Program-made: the position numbers and the translations under genes | Shown: positions 43,839 through 53,121 of the stretch, piece after piece | How the letters are laid out: each line of letters starts with the position of its first letter | Numbering within the stretch: the first letter of the stretch is position 1 | Assembly (NCBI GenBank): GCA_021792355.1 | Contig: JAJYUV010000003.1 | Span: forward strand, 1-64,000 | DNA: 64,000 nt | Direction: 5' to 3' | DNA from: Thermoplasmata archaeon | GTDB lineage: Archaea; Thermoplasmatota; Thermoplasmata; Thermoplasmatales; GCA-001856825 | Notes under the pieces: generated by a model | The model's input: only the letters and a program-made list of their open reading frames with translations | Database searches by the model: none | Told to the model about the DNA's origin: nothing

Positions 43839-44645
43839 ATGAAACTAGGTTTTGTATCAAAACCAGAGTGCCCCAGATGCATAGAAGTCATAAGGTTTCT
43901 GAGCAATTACTTGAAGGCGAATGGCCACGATTTTGTAGTAGAATCTGGCACGGCCAGAGACATGAAAGTTGACGGGGAAAGAGTGGATAGGATAAACGCG
44001 GACGCGCTGGTAACGGTGGGTGGGGACGGAACTGCCCTCTGGGCCCTCCAGAAGACCGACCTACCGATTCTTCCCATTAAAGTCAGTAGTTTAGCATTCC
44101 TTTCGGAAGTCGATGCTGCTGACGCTCTTGGATACATCACTAGATACCTGAAGGGAGAATTCGAAGTCGAGGAAAGAGCGAGAATAAAGACGACCGTAAA
44201 CTCGAAACGGCTCCCAGACTCACTAAACGAAGCGGTTCTAAAGTCGATGATAATATCGAAGATCAGATGGTTCGGAATGTATCTAGACGATGATTTCATT
44301 CACAACATTAGGGCGGATGGTATCATCATAGCGACCCCGACTGGTTCCACTTCATATTCCTTAAGCGTGGGTGGTCCCATACTGGACCCAAAGGTCAAGG
44401 GGTTCATAATCTCGTACATGGCTCCGTTCACCCTAAGCGCGAGGAGCATGGTTGTCCCATCTCAGTCTACTATAAGGGTGGTTACACTTGACAAGGGAAA
44501 GAGTATTATGCTCACTCTGGACGGACAGGAGGGAATAGAAGTGGGATTCCACGACGAAATCTCCTTTACGGAGAGTGAACACCCGGCAAAGTTCATACGG
44601 TTCAATTCTGATTTCTACAAGAACACCAGGGAGAAAATGACATGA
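43839..44645 (+). CDS. nadK: NAD kinase
   Basis: The 268-residue enzyme from ATG 43839 has the NAD kinase signature VGGDGTALWAL (about 64-74), NEAV, and TPTGSTSYSLSVGGPILDP. It phosphorylates NAD(H) to NADP(H) using ATP or polyphosphate. The N-terminal CPRC (C11 and C14) is unusual and might bind metal. The next gene overlaps by 4 nt, forming a three-gene operon with a JAMM protease and a ComB-like protein. A GTG at 43821 would extend the protein by six residues. Confidence 0.9.
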   Translation: MKLGFVSKPECPRCIEVIRFLSNYLKANGHDFVVESGTARDMKVDGERVDRINADALVTVGGDGTALWALQKTDLPILPIKVSSLAFLSEVDAADALGYITRYLKGEFEVEERARIKTTVNSKRLPDSLNEAVLKSMIISKIRWFGMYLDDDFIHNIRADGIIIATPTGSTSYSLSVGGPILDPKVKGFIISYMAPFTLSARSMVVPSQSTIRVVTLDKGKSIMLTLDGQEGIEVGFHDEISFTESEHPAKFIRFNSDFYKNTREKMT

Positions 44646-45004
44646 AGATTAGGAGGGGGGTCATAGAGCTCGTGATGGAGAGCAGCAAGGACTCTCTCCC
44701 CAACGAGTTCGCAGCCCTCCTCAAGGCAAAGAAGGAAGTGATCTACGAGATAGCTCTTCTCCCAGGAACTATCTCTGGGGACAGGAGTGCGATAATGCAG
44801 TTATGGGCTAGACCGCTGGACCTAGGATATGTTGGTACGATACACTCCCACCCTTCGGGAGTGACATACCCAAGCGATGAAGACAGGAACCTGTATTCGA
44901 AGTTCGGGAATGTTCATATCATAGTAGGGTATCCATTTGACTTGTACTCCTGGAAAGCCTTCAACAATGAGGGTATTGAGATAAACCTGGAAATGGTCCC
45001 ATGA
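44642..45004 (+). CDS. JAMM/MPN+ metalloprotease-like protein
   Basis: The 120-residue protein has a complete JAMM zinc motif: catalytic Glu (probably E22), H68-S-H70, and S78 with D81 in HSHPSGVTYPSDED. JAMM enzymes remove ubiquitin-like modifiers or process sulfur-carrier and cysteine-related peptides; archaeal members can cleave SAMP conjugates. At 120 residues it is a minimal catalytic domain. The overlap with nadK upstream and the ComB-like gene downstream (both ATGA) implies co-translation. The substrate is not known. Confidence 0.85.
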   Translation: MKIRRGVIELVMESSKDSLPNEFAALLKAKKEVIYEIALLPGTISGDRSAIMQLWARPLDLGYVGTIHSHPSGVTYPSDEDRNLYSKFGNVHIIVGYPFDLYSWKAFNNEGIEINLEMVP

Positions 45005-45630
45005 TCAGAATCACTGATGGAAGGTATATTCGACACGTCTATGGTACCCCGGTGGTAGCTGACATATTCAGGGCTACCTCGAACATAGTCACCATGCTGA
45101 TGAAGGGTGCTGAAGAAGTGGTGCCCGTGGACGAAGTAAACAAGGCACTTCTGTTGAAGAAGGAAGGTTATCTGCTTTTCGGGGAAGACAATCTAAATCC
45201 CATCGAAGGATTTGATTACGGCAACTCTCCTACGGAGACAGCCGGACTGGAACTGGAAGGAGCGAAAATAGCGCTGAAGACAACTAACGGTTCCGGAGCC
45301 ATACTAAGGGCTGGAGAGGGCACACTGATCGGTTCTTTCCTCAACATAACTGCTCTATCCAGGCATTTAAGGAACAAGGAGGTTCACATATTCCCTGCGA
45401 ATCTGCGAAACGGAGTATCGACAGAGGACAATGAGTTCGCCTATGCCCTCACAAAGAAGGTAATGGAACCAGGATCGGACATAGAGGTGAACATAACGAG
45501 GGCGAGAAATGGAAACGGGGCTGCAATGCTGAAGAGCAAGAAGCTGGATGCGGACATATCCTACTGCCTGCAACTAGATATTACCGAGATCATTCCGATC
45601 TTCAGGGGCGGAAAGATTGTTCGTGCGTAG
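45001..45630 (+). CDS. ComB-like phosphatase (2-phosphosulfolactate phosphatase family)
   Basis: The 209-residue protein matches the ComB fold: VVADIFRATSNIVTMLMKGAEEVVPV, an acidic GE-N segment, FDYGNSPTE and KTTNGSGAIL, all strongly conserved in the family. ComB dephosphorylates 2-phosphosulfolactate in coenzyme M synthesis, but the family is found in many non-methanogens with unknown substrates. No ComA or ComC is present, so a different phosphate ester is likely. It ends the operon 3 bp from the convergent MFS gene. Confidence 0.8.
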   Translation: MIRITDGRYIRHVYGTPVVADIFRATSNIVTMLMKGAEEVVPVDEVNKALLLKKEGYLLFGEDNLNPIEGFDYGNSPTETAGLELEGAKIALKTTNGSGAILRAGEGTLIGSFLNITALSRHLRNKEVHIFPANLRNGVSTEDNEFAYALTKKVMEPGSDIEVNITRARNGNGAAMLKSKKLDADISYCLQLDITEIIPIFRGGKIVRA

Positions 45631-45633
45631 TCT

Positions 45634-46878
45634 TCATTTAGATCGCACTCTCAGGAAGATCAAGAGGCCGGCAATTACCACAAGGGATGCGGTGAAATAG
45701 TCTACCGAAAATCCAAACCTTGAAACTATGATTCCTGTGATTGCAGATCCAATGACGGCACCAAAGCTCTGGACTGCGTTATAGGTACCGCTCACTCTTC
45801 CACGCTCCTCAGGCTTAGAGAGGTTTGAGACCAGGGTTCCAGTACCGACAGATATGAACGCCCATAAGGCACCCAGCAGGGAGTATATCAGAAGGAGACC
45901 CACGAAGAGCAGCGGTCTGAATGTGACAAGTGCGACAAGCGCAACGGTGAGGGGGAAGATAATGATTCTTGCTATCACTGCAATTGCTGCAACTCTTCTG
46001 TTGCCATACTTAAGTGTAGTGTGCCCAGAGAATCCAAAGGTTATGGCTCCAAACAGGTAATTCCCGAGAAAGATCAAGAAATAGACCGAAGATGAAATGT
46101 GAAGATTGGCCGTCAGCATTATAGGAAACTCCACAAAGAACAGCTGGAATCCTGTCATCATTATCAGGAAACCTACAAGGATAAGTTGCAGGTCCTTTTC
46201 CAGACTTCTGAAGTGGAAGTTGAAGTGGATTAGCTGTGATGGAAGGTACTTTACTCTTTCTATGACCCTGAAGGTTCTTAAAGGTACCTCGTCCCTGTTC
46301 ACCCTTTTCTGGCTTTCGGGAATGTAGAGATATCCAAGTAGCGCAGAACCTACGTAGAAAGCGAAGGTGACAAGGTAGAGGTACCTGAGCATCGATGCGT
46401 TTGGGAAGGCTCCAGTATAGAATGCAGAGAACAACACTCCAGCTATGTTGCCATAGCTGTTGTACTGGGAGAATTTGGATATCTTCATCGACCAGTCCTT
46501 GCGCTCCGTCAGCTCCATGATTAGTATAGAAGAGACGGGGGTGACTGCAGAACCAAAGAAGCCAGAGAGGAACGAGACTGTGATGAAATATTCAATATTG
46601 AAGGATAGTGCAAACATTATAGACGTGACTGCAAGGGAAATAAAACCGATGAATACGAACAGCCTCCTCCTTCCCAACCTGTCAGAGAGATTTCCCCACA
46701 CGAAAAGTCCCATTATGGTGGCAACCGACGAGACTATGACATAGACAGAATATTCTATTGCTCCCCCAGCTAGGAGTTCGGTAATGAACAGAGGTGCGAG
46801 TGGACTTGCGATTCCCGAAGATGTATTCATCGGAAAGTACGAAAGAAACCATCTGTCCTTGCCAGGAGTCCGTTCCAT
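45634..46878 (-). CDS. MFS transporter
   Basis: The 414-residue protein has about 12 transmembrane helices and the loop 2-3 motif GNLSDRLGRRRLF, diagnostic of the major facilitator superfamily. A second similar motif occurs between helices 8 and 9. It would act as a secondary carrier in the plasma membrane. The gene is monocistronic and convergent with the ComB-like gene. The substrate is unknown. Confidence 0.9.
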   Translation of the reverse strand: MERTPGKDRWFLSYFPMNTSSGIASPLAPLFITELLAGGAIEYSVYVIVSSVATIMGLFVWGNLSDRLGRRRLFVFIGFISLAVTSIMFALSFNIEYFITVSFLSGFFGSAVTPVSSILIMELTERKDWSMKISKFSQYNSYGNIAGVLFSAFYTGAFPNASMLRYLYLVTFAFYVGSALLGYLYIPESQKRVNRDEVPLRTFRVIERVKYLPSQLIHFNFHFRSLEKDLQLILVGFLIMMTGFQLFFVEFPIMLTANLHISSSVYFLIFLGNYLFGAITFGFSGHTTLKYGNRRVAAIAVIARIIIFPLTVALVALVTFRPLLFVGLLLIYSLLGALWAFISVGTGTLVSNLSKPEERGRVSGTYNAVQSFGAVIGSAITGIIVSRFGFSVDYFTASLVVIAGLLIFLRVRSK

Positions 46879-46986
46879 TCTCGGGTTATTTCATGCAATT
46901 ATTTGTATTTTGAAGTTTGGGAGAAATTCAGAAAATATTGGTACGACTTTGATGGGATCAGCCTAGAGCTCTGCTAACTCCAATGG

Positions 46987-47799
46987 TCAGCAATTTTTGT
47001 CCCAGTCAAACTGCTTTGAGATGTCCATTCCATTTTTCAGATGGAAACTTGTGACCTTGGTGGCACAAATCAGGGCACGTTTCATATCTTTCCCTCTGTA
47101 GAGAGATGAGTAAAAAGCTGCTCTGAACATGTCACCTGCTCCGAGGGATGATGCCCTGTCTACCCTTTCTGTCTGAATTAGTTCATCGTTGAATATGACT
47201 CCCTTGCTTCCAAGAGTGACTATTGTCTTCTCGCCGTCTATCCTCGTGAAGGATGACAGATAATTGAATTCTGCCTCGTTCAAGATAACGAGGTCAGCCA
47301 TTCTTAGGGCTTCCACGATTTTCTCCTGCTTCCACCTGTACTTTATCTCCTGACCTGGGTCAAGCACCCTTATACTTTTGCTCCTTGCCATCAGCCTGAG
47401 AATCCATTCCGGATTTGATGTTGCAAAATGACAGTATTTGCTGTCAATCTCGTAATCCTTCCCCGGATGATTCATTGGACCCTGGTACATATACGCAATC
47501 TGGTTATCTCCTGCATCCGCAATGTAGCAGAACGGTCCTTCATCGTCAGTCGTTTCGAGCGTGAGTTTGATGTGATCGTTTCTGAGCTGGAACAGCATGT
47601 CCTCCGGAAAATGACTTGAAACCCTGGAGATTAGGTTTACAGGAGTACCTAATGCCGCAGCATATCTTGCAATGTTCGCACCTGTCCCTCCAAGTCTCCT
47701 CTCTATGTTCTTGATTTCTTCGCTCCCGAAAGCAGGAATCTGCCTGATCTTGAGTACGATGTCCACATTAACGTGGCCAACTACTGTCAGAAAGTTCAT
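46987..47799 (-). CDS. PfkB/ribokinase-family kinase
   Basis: The 270-residue product has the ribokinase N-terminus (VVGHVNVDIVLKI), the GGTGANIARYAAALG signature (38-52), and the C-terminal SLGAGDMFRAAF with the catalytic aspartate. It lacks some lid residues of the sugar-kinase members. It starts 9 nt after pdxS on the same strand, so it is likely co-transcribed and might phosphorylate pyridoxal, a sugar or a nucleoside. The substrate cannot be fixed from sequence. Confidence 0.85.
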   Translation of the reverse strand: MNFLTVVGHVNVDIVLKIRQIPAFGSEEIKNIERRLGGTGANIARYAAALGTPVNLISRVSSHFPEDMLFQLRNDHIKLTLETTDDEGPFCYIADAGDNQIAYMYQGPMNHPGKDYEIDSKYCHFATSNPEWILRLMARSKSIRVLDPGQEIKYRWKQEKIVEALRMADLVILNEAEFNYLSSFTRIDGEKTIVTLGSKGVIFNDELIQTERVDRASSLGAGDMFRAAFYSSLYRGKDMKRALICATKVTSFHLKNGMDISKQFDWDKNC

Positions 47800-47808
47800 C
47801 AGTAGTAT

Positions 47809-48816
47809 TTACCAGCCTCGACCCTGTATCTTTTCAGAGTCTTCCATCTTTCCGACATCTCTTCCCTTCATACCAGACAGCCCCTTACTCGTCTCGACTA
47901 AAACGGATGGATCGTCCCAGGCAGCTGTGGCTTGTACAACAGCTGCAGCCATCTTGTCAGGTTTAGGACTTTTGAATATACCGCTCCCCACAAAAACTCC
48001 GTCCACACCATGCTCCATCATCAGTACTGCATCGGCAGGAGATGCCACCCCTCCCGCAGCAAAGTTGACAACTGGTAATCTCTTAGCTTTTTTCACTTCC
48101 CTGAGCACTTCGTGGATTCCTGCTTTTATTTCTCCGTACGTGTAATTGCCAAATATGATGTCATTATCTGTTATCATATCCCTTCCGTACAGCATTTTTC
48201 TTGTTTCCCGTATCAGACTCTCGTAGCTCTTCGAGATATTGACAGTCATCTCCCAAAGCTCATCCTCATCTGCCATTACCACTTCCTGAATTCCCTGGTT
48301 GACCATTCTGACGTGTCTAACCGCTTCAATGATATCCCCAGTCCCCGCTTCTCCTTTCGTCCTAATCATCGCGGCCCCCTCCCATATCCTTCTGACAGCT
48401 TCTCCAAGATTTCTTGCCCCGCATACGAACGGAATGGATATCTCCTTCTTGTTTACGTGGAAGAACGGATCCGCAGGGGTAAGCACCTCAGACTCATCTA
48501 TCATATCTATACCCAACTCCTCTAGTGCTTTTGCCTCTGCAAGGTGGCCTATCCTGACCTTTGCCATGACAGGTATTGTCACAGCTTCCACTATCTCCTT
48601 TATCTTGAGAGGATCGGCCATTCTTGCTACTCCTCCCTCTGCTCTTATGTCAGCGGGAACCCTCTCTAGCGCCATTACCGAAATTGCACCTGCGGCCTCC
48701 GCAATTCTCGCTTGATCTGCATTAGTAACATCCATTATGACCCCTCCCTTCGTCATCTTGGCAAATCCCTTCTTTAGTAAGTCGGTACCATACTTGACTT
48801 TGACTTCGGTTGCCAT
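47809..48816 (-). CDS. pdxS: pyridoxal 5'-phosphate synthase, PdxS subunit
   Basis: The 335-residue TIM barrel synthesises PLP from ribulose or ribose 5-phosphate, glyceraldehyde 3-phosphate and ammonia. Features: [30 protein letters not shown] with the first Schiff-base lysine, [11 protein letters not shown], and [31 protein letters not shown]. Both lysines needed are present. The usual glutaminase partner PdxT is not adjacent. A loop of about 40 residues (around residue 190-230) makes it slightly longer than bacterial PdxS, as in other archaea. It is divergent from purC. Confidence 0.96.
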   Translation of the reverse strand: MATEVKVKYGTDLLKKGFAKMTKGGVIMDVTNADQARIAEAAGAISVMALERVPADIRAEGGVARMADPLKIKEIVEAVTIPVMAKVRIGHLAEAKALEELGIDMIDESEVLTPADPFFHVNKKEISIPFVCGARNLGEAVRRIWEGAAMIRTKGEAGTGDIIEAVRHVRMVNQGIQEVVMADEDELWEMTVNISKSYESLIRETRKMLYGRDMITDNDIIFGNYTYGEIKAGIHEVLREVKKAKRLPVVNFAAGGVASPADAVLMMEHGVDGVFVGSGIFKSPKPDKMAAAVVQATAAWDDPSVLVETSKGLSGMKGRDVGKMEDSEKIQGRGW

Positions 48817-48906
48817 AACCTACAAATTACAATCTTCAAAATATAAGTTTCGAAATGTCAGCGAACACAAAACGAAAGCTTAAAGTTCAAACCAAGATAA
48901 TGAATT

Positions 48907-49797
48907 GTGAAACTCCTGCGAAAAGGAAAGGTCAAAGAAGTCTACGACATAGGTGAAAACCTCTTGTTCGTGTTCACGGATCAAATATCAGTTTTTGACA
49001 AGGTCATCCCATCGCTGGTTCCAGACAAGGGGGAGTCTCTTGCAAGAACATCCGCCTACTGGTTTGAAAGAGCATCAGATCTAGGGATTCCGAACCACCT
49101 CCTCGAGTTCAGAAACAGGAAAGAGATGGTGGTTAAGAAGTTCGAAATAATAGAGGGAAGAGCTTCTCCCGAGAAGAAGGGGTACCTTGTACCTCTAGAG
49201 TTTATAGTGAGGTACTATGTTGCTGGATCGCTTCTTGACAGAATCGAAAAGGGTAAGACTAGGTTTCAGGACCTTGGATTCAAGAGCACTCCCAAGCACG
49301 GAGACAAAATTCCCGAGCCGCTTTTCGAGATGACCACGAAGTTCGAAAAGACGGATAGGCTGCTGGATCTAGAGGAGGCGAAGCAGATAGGAGGGTTGAG
49401 TGGCGAGGATGTGGATAGCATAAAAGAGATCATACTTAAGATGGACAGGGAAATCAATAGTACAGCACTCTCCCGGGGTCTGATACACGCCGACGGTAAG
49501 AAGGAGTTCGCCCTTGATGACGAACGTCAACCAGTTTTGGTTGATACTTTTGGGACTGCCGACGAGGACCGGTTTTGGGAAAAGGAAGACTATGAAAGGG
49601 ACGGGACCATGGTAGAAAGAAGCAAGGAATTTGTCAGGCAGTATTACAGAAAAATTGGATACTATCAAAAACTCAGTGAAGCTAGAGGCAGGAATCTTGA
49701 AGAACCCCCCATTCCTCCTCTTCCAGTAGATATGTTGCAGGAAACTTCATCGCTCTATAAGAAACTGTTCGAGAGAATTACTGGCCAAAATTGGTAG
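48907..49797 (+). CDS. purC: phosphoribosylaminoimidazole-succinocarboxamide synthase
   Basis: The 296-residue SAICAR synthetase has GKVKEVYDIGENLLFVFTDQISVFDK at the N-terminus, VRYYVAGSL and the ATP-binding DTFGTADEDRFW near the C-terminus. It joins aspartate to CAIR in purine synthesis. The start codon is GTG, consistent with the family N-terminus. No other pur genes are nearby. A tRNA-Leu gene follows after 150 bp. Confidence 0.95.
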   Translation: MKLLRKGKVKEVYDIGENLLFVFTDQISVFDKVIPSLVPDKGESLARTSAYWFERASDLGIPNHLLEFRNRKEMVVKKFEIIEGRASPEKKGYLVPLEFIVRYYVAGSLLDRIEKGKTRFQDLGFKSTPKHGDKIPEPLFEMTTKFEKTDRLLDLEEAKQIGGLSGEDVDSIKEIILKMDREINSTALSRGLIHADGKKEFALDDERQPVLVDTFGTADEDRFWEKEDYERDGTMVERSKEFVRQYYRKIGYYQKLSEARGRNLEEPPIPPLPVDMLQETSSLYKKLFERITGQNW

Positions 49798-49949
49798 GGA
49801 CTCCAGCAATGGGCTTCGTAGCCATACAATGATCCATTCCCTTCTCTTCAAAGAGAGTGACGTCTTTCGAAATTCCGACTCCTCTTACAACTTCATCTAG
49901 GGTACAGATTGTACCAAAGAATAAATAAAATGAATGACTTTTCTCGACA

Positions 49950-50034
49950 GCGGAGGTTGCCGAGCTAGGTCAAAGGTGCCAGATTGAGGGTCTGGCTCCG
50001 TAGGGATCCGAGGGTTCAAATCCCTCCCTCCGCA
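49950..50034 (+). tRNA. tRNA-Leu (anticodon GAG)
   Basis: An 85-nt class II tRNA. Acceptor GCGGAGG (49950-49956) pairs with CCTCCGC (50027-50033), the anticodon loop is TTGAGGG within a CCAGA/TCTGG stem, a long variable arm follows, and the T-arm is GAGGG/TTCAAAT/CCCTC. CCA is not encoded and no intron is seen. Confidence 0.95.
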
Positions 50035-50133
50035 CTGCTACCAGGACATGAAGAAGTCGTGTTACGATTATGATAGTGCATCTTTTTATAAGTCAGTCAG
50101 GATTCAATGGAGGGTCCTTGAAAAACAATGAAA

Positions 50134-50144
50134 ATAATATATAC
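50134..50144 (+). promoter_or_regulatory. TATA-like box of the small lysine-rich protein gene
   Basis: ATAATATATAC lies about 26 nt before a predicted transcript start near 50165, leaving a 12-nt leader with the ribosome site GGTGATG (50167-50173), 3 nt before the ATG at 50177. This leadered layout differs from most neighbours. Confidence 0.5.
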
Positions 50145-50176
50145 TTAATTACCAATGACACGGTTGGGTGATGTGA

Positions 50177-50335
50177 ATGGAAGAAGAAAAAAAGAAGAAA
50201 GAGGGAGTAGCAGAAAAGACGGGTGAAGTAGTGGGTAATGTTGCTCAAAAGGGAGCTGGAGTACTCAAAGGGTTCGGCAAGGGACTCTCCAAGGGATTCA
50301 AGAAAGAAGACAAAAAAGAAGAAAAGCAGGAGTAA
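50177..50335 (+). CDS. small lysine-rich protein, 52 residues
   Basis: A 52-codon frame with its own promoter and Shine-Dalgarno site. The product starts MEEEKKKKEG, has a central glycine/valine segment (VVGNVAQKGAGVLKGFGKGL) and a strongly charged tail. The middle could be an amphipathic or membrane-associating helix. No family is recognised. Promoter, ribosome site and terminator together make a real gene likely. Possible roles include nucleic-acid or membrane binding. Confidence 0.65.
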   Translation: MEEEKKKKEGVAEKTGEVVGNVAQKGAGVLKGFGKGLSKGFKKEDKKEEKQE

Positions 50336-50340
50336 CCATT

Positions 50341-50361
50341 AATTTTATTGATTTTTTCTCC
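50341..50361 (+). terminator. T-rich terminator after the small protein gene
   Basis: AATTTTATTGATTTTTTCTC follows the TAA of the 52-residue gene at 5 nt and includes a six-T run. Confidence 0.45.
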
Positions 50362-50565
50362 TTGTAATCAGGCCTCGAAATTTCGCGACGTATCCGGTTC
50401 TCCATAGAAGAGATAAGTCCATTTTCACATCATGGATATTAGTAAGCTATCATAAATTTAGTTAAAAAGAAATCCCGTACCATCTCATAAACAGTATATC
50501 ACTTTAAATTGTATTTCGCTGAATTTAACAGATAAGGTTTTATAAGAAAGCTTTTAACGTACCTC

Positions 50566-52431
50566 ATGAAGAGTTCTTTCATTTCAAAGAGGGAACTATT
50601 CTCTCCCTCCGAGATAAGTAAAATTGAATTATTGGAGAACCAGAGGCTTCTCGACCTCATAATGCACTACATCGACTTAATGGAACCATCCTCAGTCTTC
50701 TTGGTCACGGACGCGAAGGAAGATCATAGTTACGTAAAAAAGAAATCGTTGGAGGCGGGAGAAGAGAGACAACTGTCAGTTCCAAATCACACATACCATT
50801 TCGACAACTATTACGATCAGGCAAGGGACAAGGAAAACACCAAAATTCTTACTCCAAATGGAGAGAAGCTTCCTTTCATAAATACGATGGAGAGAGAGGC
50901 AGGTATCAGAGAAATTGAAGGACTGATGAAAGGGATAATGAGAGGGAGAACGATGCTCGTTGGCTTCTTCTCCCTGGGACCAAGAGACTCGCCTCTGTCT
51001 GCAAAAGGGGTCCAGATCACTGATTCGTACTACGTTATGCACAGCGACATGATTCTGTACAGGTCCGATTATGAATATTTCGTGAAGAACCCACAGGCTG
51101 ATTTTCTTACGTTTGTCCACAGTCAGGGGGAGGTAGACTCTAGGAAGGTAAGCAAGAACTTGAAGAACAGAAGGATCTATTTTGATCTCGAAGGAAACAG
51201 GACTATGTCGGTGAACACTCAGTATGCCGGCAACACCGTAGGACCGAAGAAACTCGCGTTCAGAATCACAATAGCCAGGGCACTCAAAGAGGGTTGGTTG
51301 TCAGAGCACATGTTTTTGATGGGAGTAAGAGGGCCCGGGGACAGGATGACCTACCTGACGGGGGCGTTCCCTTCGGCATGCGGAAAGACGTCGACGAGCA
51401 CGGTTCCATCGGAAAGAATCGTTGGGGACGATCTAGTTTTCATTAAGGAATTCGCGGGAAGGGCACGAGTAATTAACGTTGAAAATGGAGTATTCGGAAT
51501 CATTGATGGGATTAATGAAGAAGATGACACCGCGTTATGGAACGCAATACACAGCAACAACGAAGAGATATTCTCAAACGTTTTGATTCATGATGGAAAA
51601 CCCTTCTGGAATGGAATGGGGAAACCATTGCCTGACTCAGGGGAGAATCACAGCGGGAACTGGACGAAAGGGAGCAGGGACACCGAGGGCAACGAAATCA
51701 CTCCTTCGCACAAGAACGCACGTTTCACAATTGGTCTGAGTTCATTCACGGGGTTGGATAGGAGTGCTCTTGAGGCGAAAGACGGTGTGAATGTGGATGG
51801 CGTGATTTTTGGCGGAAGGGATAGCGATACCTGGCCCCCTGTGTGTGAGTCACTCGGTTGGAATCACGGCGTTATCAATAAGGGCGCAAGCATAGAATCG
51901 GAGACGACCGCTGCAACTCTGGGAAAGACAGGTGTCAGAACTTTTAACGCAATGTCAATAATGGAATTCCTTTCAGTAGACTTGGGGAAATACATCCAAA
52001 ATTATCTAGACTTTGGGTCGAAGCTGAAAGTCAAACCTCTAATATTTGCAGTCAACTACTTCCTTAAGGAAAATGGAAAATTCCTGAATGACAAGGTTGA
52101 TAAGGCAGTTTGGTTGAAATGGATGGAGAGAAGAATTCATGGTGAAGTAGGAGCTACTCTCACTCCAATAGGATATATCCCAAAATATGAAGACCTCAAA
52201 CCTCTGTTTCAGAGTGTCCTAAAGAAGGCGTATACCATGGAACAGTATGAACAACAGTTCAAAATCAGGGTATCGAAGCTGATCGAGAAGAACACGAGGG
52301 TAAAGGAGATTTACAGAGGAATATCGACAACACCCCGAGAGGTGGAAGAGGAGCTTGAAGGGGAGATAGCAAGGTTGAAAAAGCTGCGAGAGCAAAAGGG
52401 AGAAGTGGTCTCTCCTACGGCCCTTAGTTAA
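50566..52431 (+). CDS. pckG: phosphoenolpyruvate carboxykinase (GTP)
   Basis: The 621-residue enzyme matches the GTP-dependent class: GFFSLGPRDSP, YVMHSDMILYR, GNTVGPKKLAFRI, and the P-loop-like AFPSACGKTSTST with the hyper-reactive cysteine. It interconverts oxaloacetate and PEP at the entry to gluconeogenesis. TATA-like GGTTTTATAAG (50536-50546) lies 25 nt before the ATG, giving a leaderless start. Monocistronic. Confidence 0.95.
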   Translation: MKSSFISKRELFSPSEISKIELLENQRLLDLIMHYIDLMEPSSVFLVTDAKEDHSYVKKKSLEAGEERQLSVPNHTYHFDNYYDQARDKENTKILTPNGEKLPFINTMEREAGIREIEGLMKGIMRGRTMLVGFFSLGPRDSPLSAKGVQITDSYYVMHSDMILYRSDYEYFVKNPQADFLTFVHSQGEVDSRKVSKNLKNRRIYFDLEGNRTMSVNTQYAGNTVGPKKLAFRITIARALKEGWLSEHMFLMGVRGPGDRMTYLTGAFPSACGKTSTSTVPSERIVGDDLVFIKEFAGRARVINVENGVFGIIDGINEEDDTALWNAIHSNNEEIFSNVLIHDGKPFWNGMGKPLPDSGENHSGNWTKGSRDTEGNEITPSHKNARFTIGLSSFTGLDRSALEAKDGVNVDGVIFGGRDSDTWPPVCESLGWNHGVINKGASIESETTAATLGKTGVRTFNAMSIMEFLSVDLGKYIQNYLDFGSKLKVKPLIFAVNYFLKENGKFLNDKVDKAVWLKWMERRIHGEVGATLTPIGYIPKYEDLKPLFQSVLKKAYTMEQYEQQFKIRVSKLIEKNTRVKEIYRGISTTPREVEEELEGEIARLKKLREQKGEVVSPTALS

Positions 52432-52558
52432 TATGTCCCAATTACGATAGGTCCGACATTCCTGATTGTTTGGTGGTTTACTATTCTAGTCAATGGTATG
52501 CCTTCTGGTGATATCTTACGGCCGAGCTACGAAATTGTATCTAGGGATAGAATTTGTA

Positions 52559-52595
52559 ATTATCATATCATAATGTTTTAATATGACATGATAAT
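52559..52595 (+). promoter_or_regulatory. inverted repeat at the arsenic operon promoter
   Basis: Arms of 13 bp (52559-52571 and 52583-52595, one mismatch) flank an 11-bp spacer just ahead of the ATG at 52604. The left arm contains ATATCATAATGT (52566-52577), which recurs at 54757-54768 in front of the ferredoxin genes. It overlaps the expected TATA position and is a good candidate for the ArsR operator. Confidence 0.6.
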
Positions 52596-52603
52596 TTCAA
52601 GTT

Positions 52604-53116
52604 ATGAAAAAAGTCGCCATAATGCTGGACGATGGTTACCATGACCTCGAACTTTGGGTTCCCTATTATAGGTTGAGAGAAGAGAAAATTGTCTTCGACA
52701 TTCTTGCATGGCAGAACCGACCTTACAAGGGTGAATTTGGAATTGACCAGATAATACCAACACGACTTCTTTCTGAGACCCCTTTAAAGTATGATTTCGT
52801 GTTTTTCCCAGGGGCTAAATCTCCCGAGAACTTGCTGCAAAACCATAAAACTGTAGAGATCATCAAGAAGATGTCAGATGAGGGTACTTTCTTTGCCACA
52901 ATATGTCACTCTCCTCTCCTGTTGGCCGAAGCTGGACTGCTGAAAGAAAGGAAAATAACAGGACATCCTACCATCAAATCTGCGGTTGAAAATGCAGGAG
53001 CGATGTTCGTAGACTTGCCGGTGGTTCGATCCTCCGAAACTATAATAACCGCCAGAACGCACTTTGACCTAAGTGAATTTATGCCAGAGTTCATAAACAT
53101 CATCAAGTCTAACTGA
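52604..53116 (+). CDS. DJ-1/PfpI-family protein
   Basis: The 170-residue product has the class I glutamine-amidotransferase-like fold: an N-terminal Asp/Glu (E16) and the nucleophile elbow ATICHSP with C101 followed by H102. Family members include proteases, glyoxalases and chaperones. Here it is first in an operon with an ACR3 arsenite exporter (5 nt gap) and ArsR, so it probably helps arsenic tolerance. Its chemistry is not known. Confidence 0.82.
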   Translation: MKKVAIMLDDGYHDLELWVPYYRLREEKIVFDILAWQNRPYKGEFGIDQIIPTRLLSETPLKYDFVFFPGAKSPENLLQNHKTVEIIKKMSDEGTFFATICHSPLLLAEAGLLKERKITGHPTIKSAVENAGAMFVDLPVVRSSETIITARTHFDLSEFMPEFINIIKSN

Positions 53117-53121
53117 CGCGC

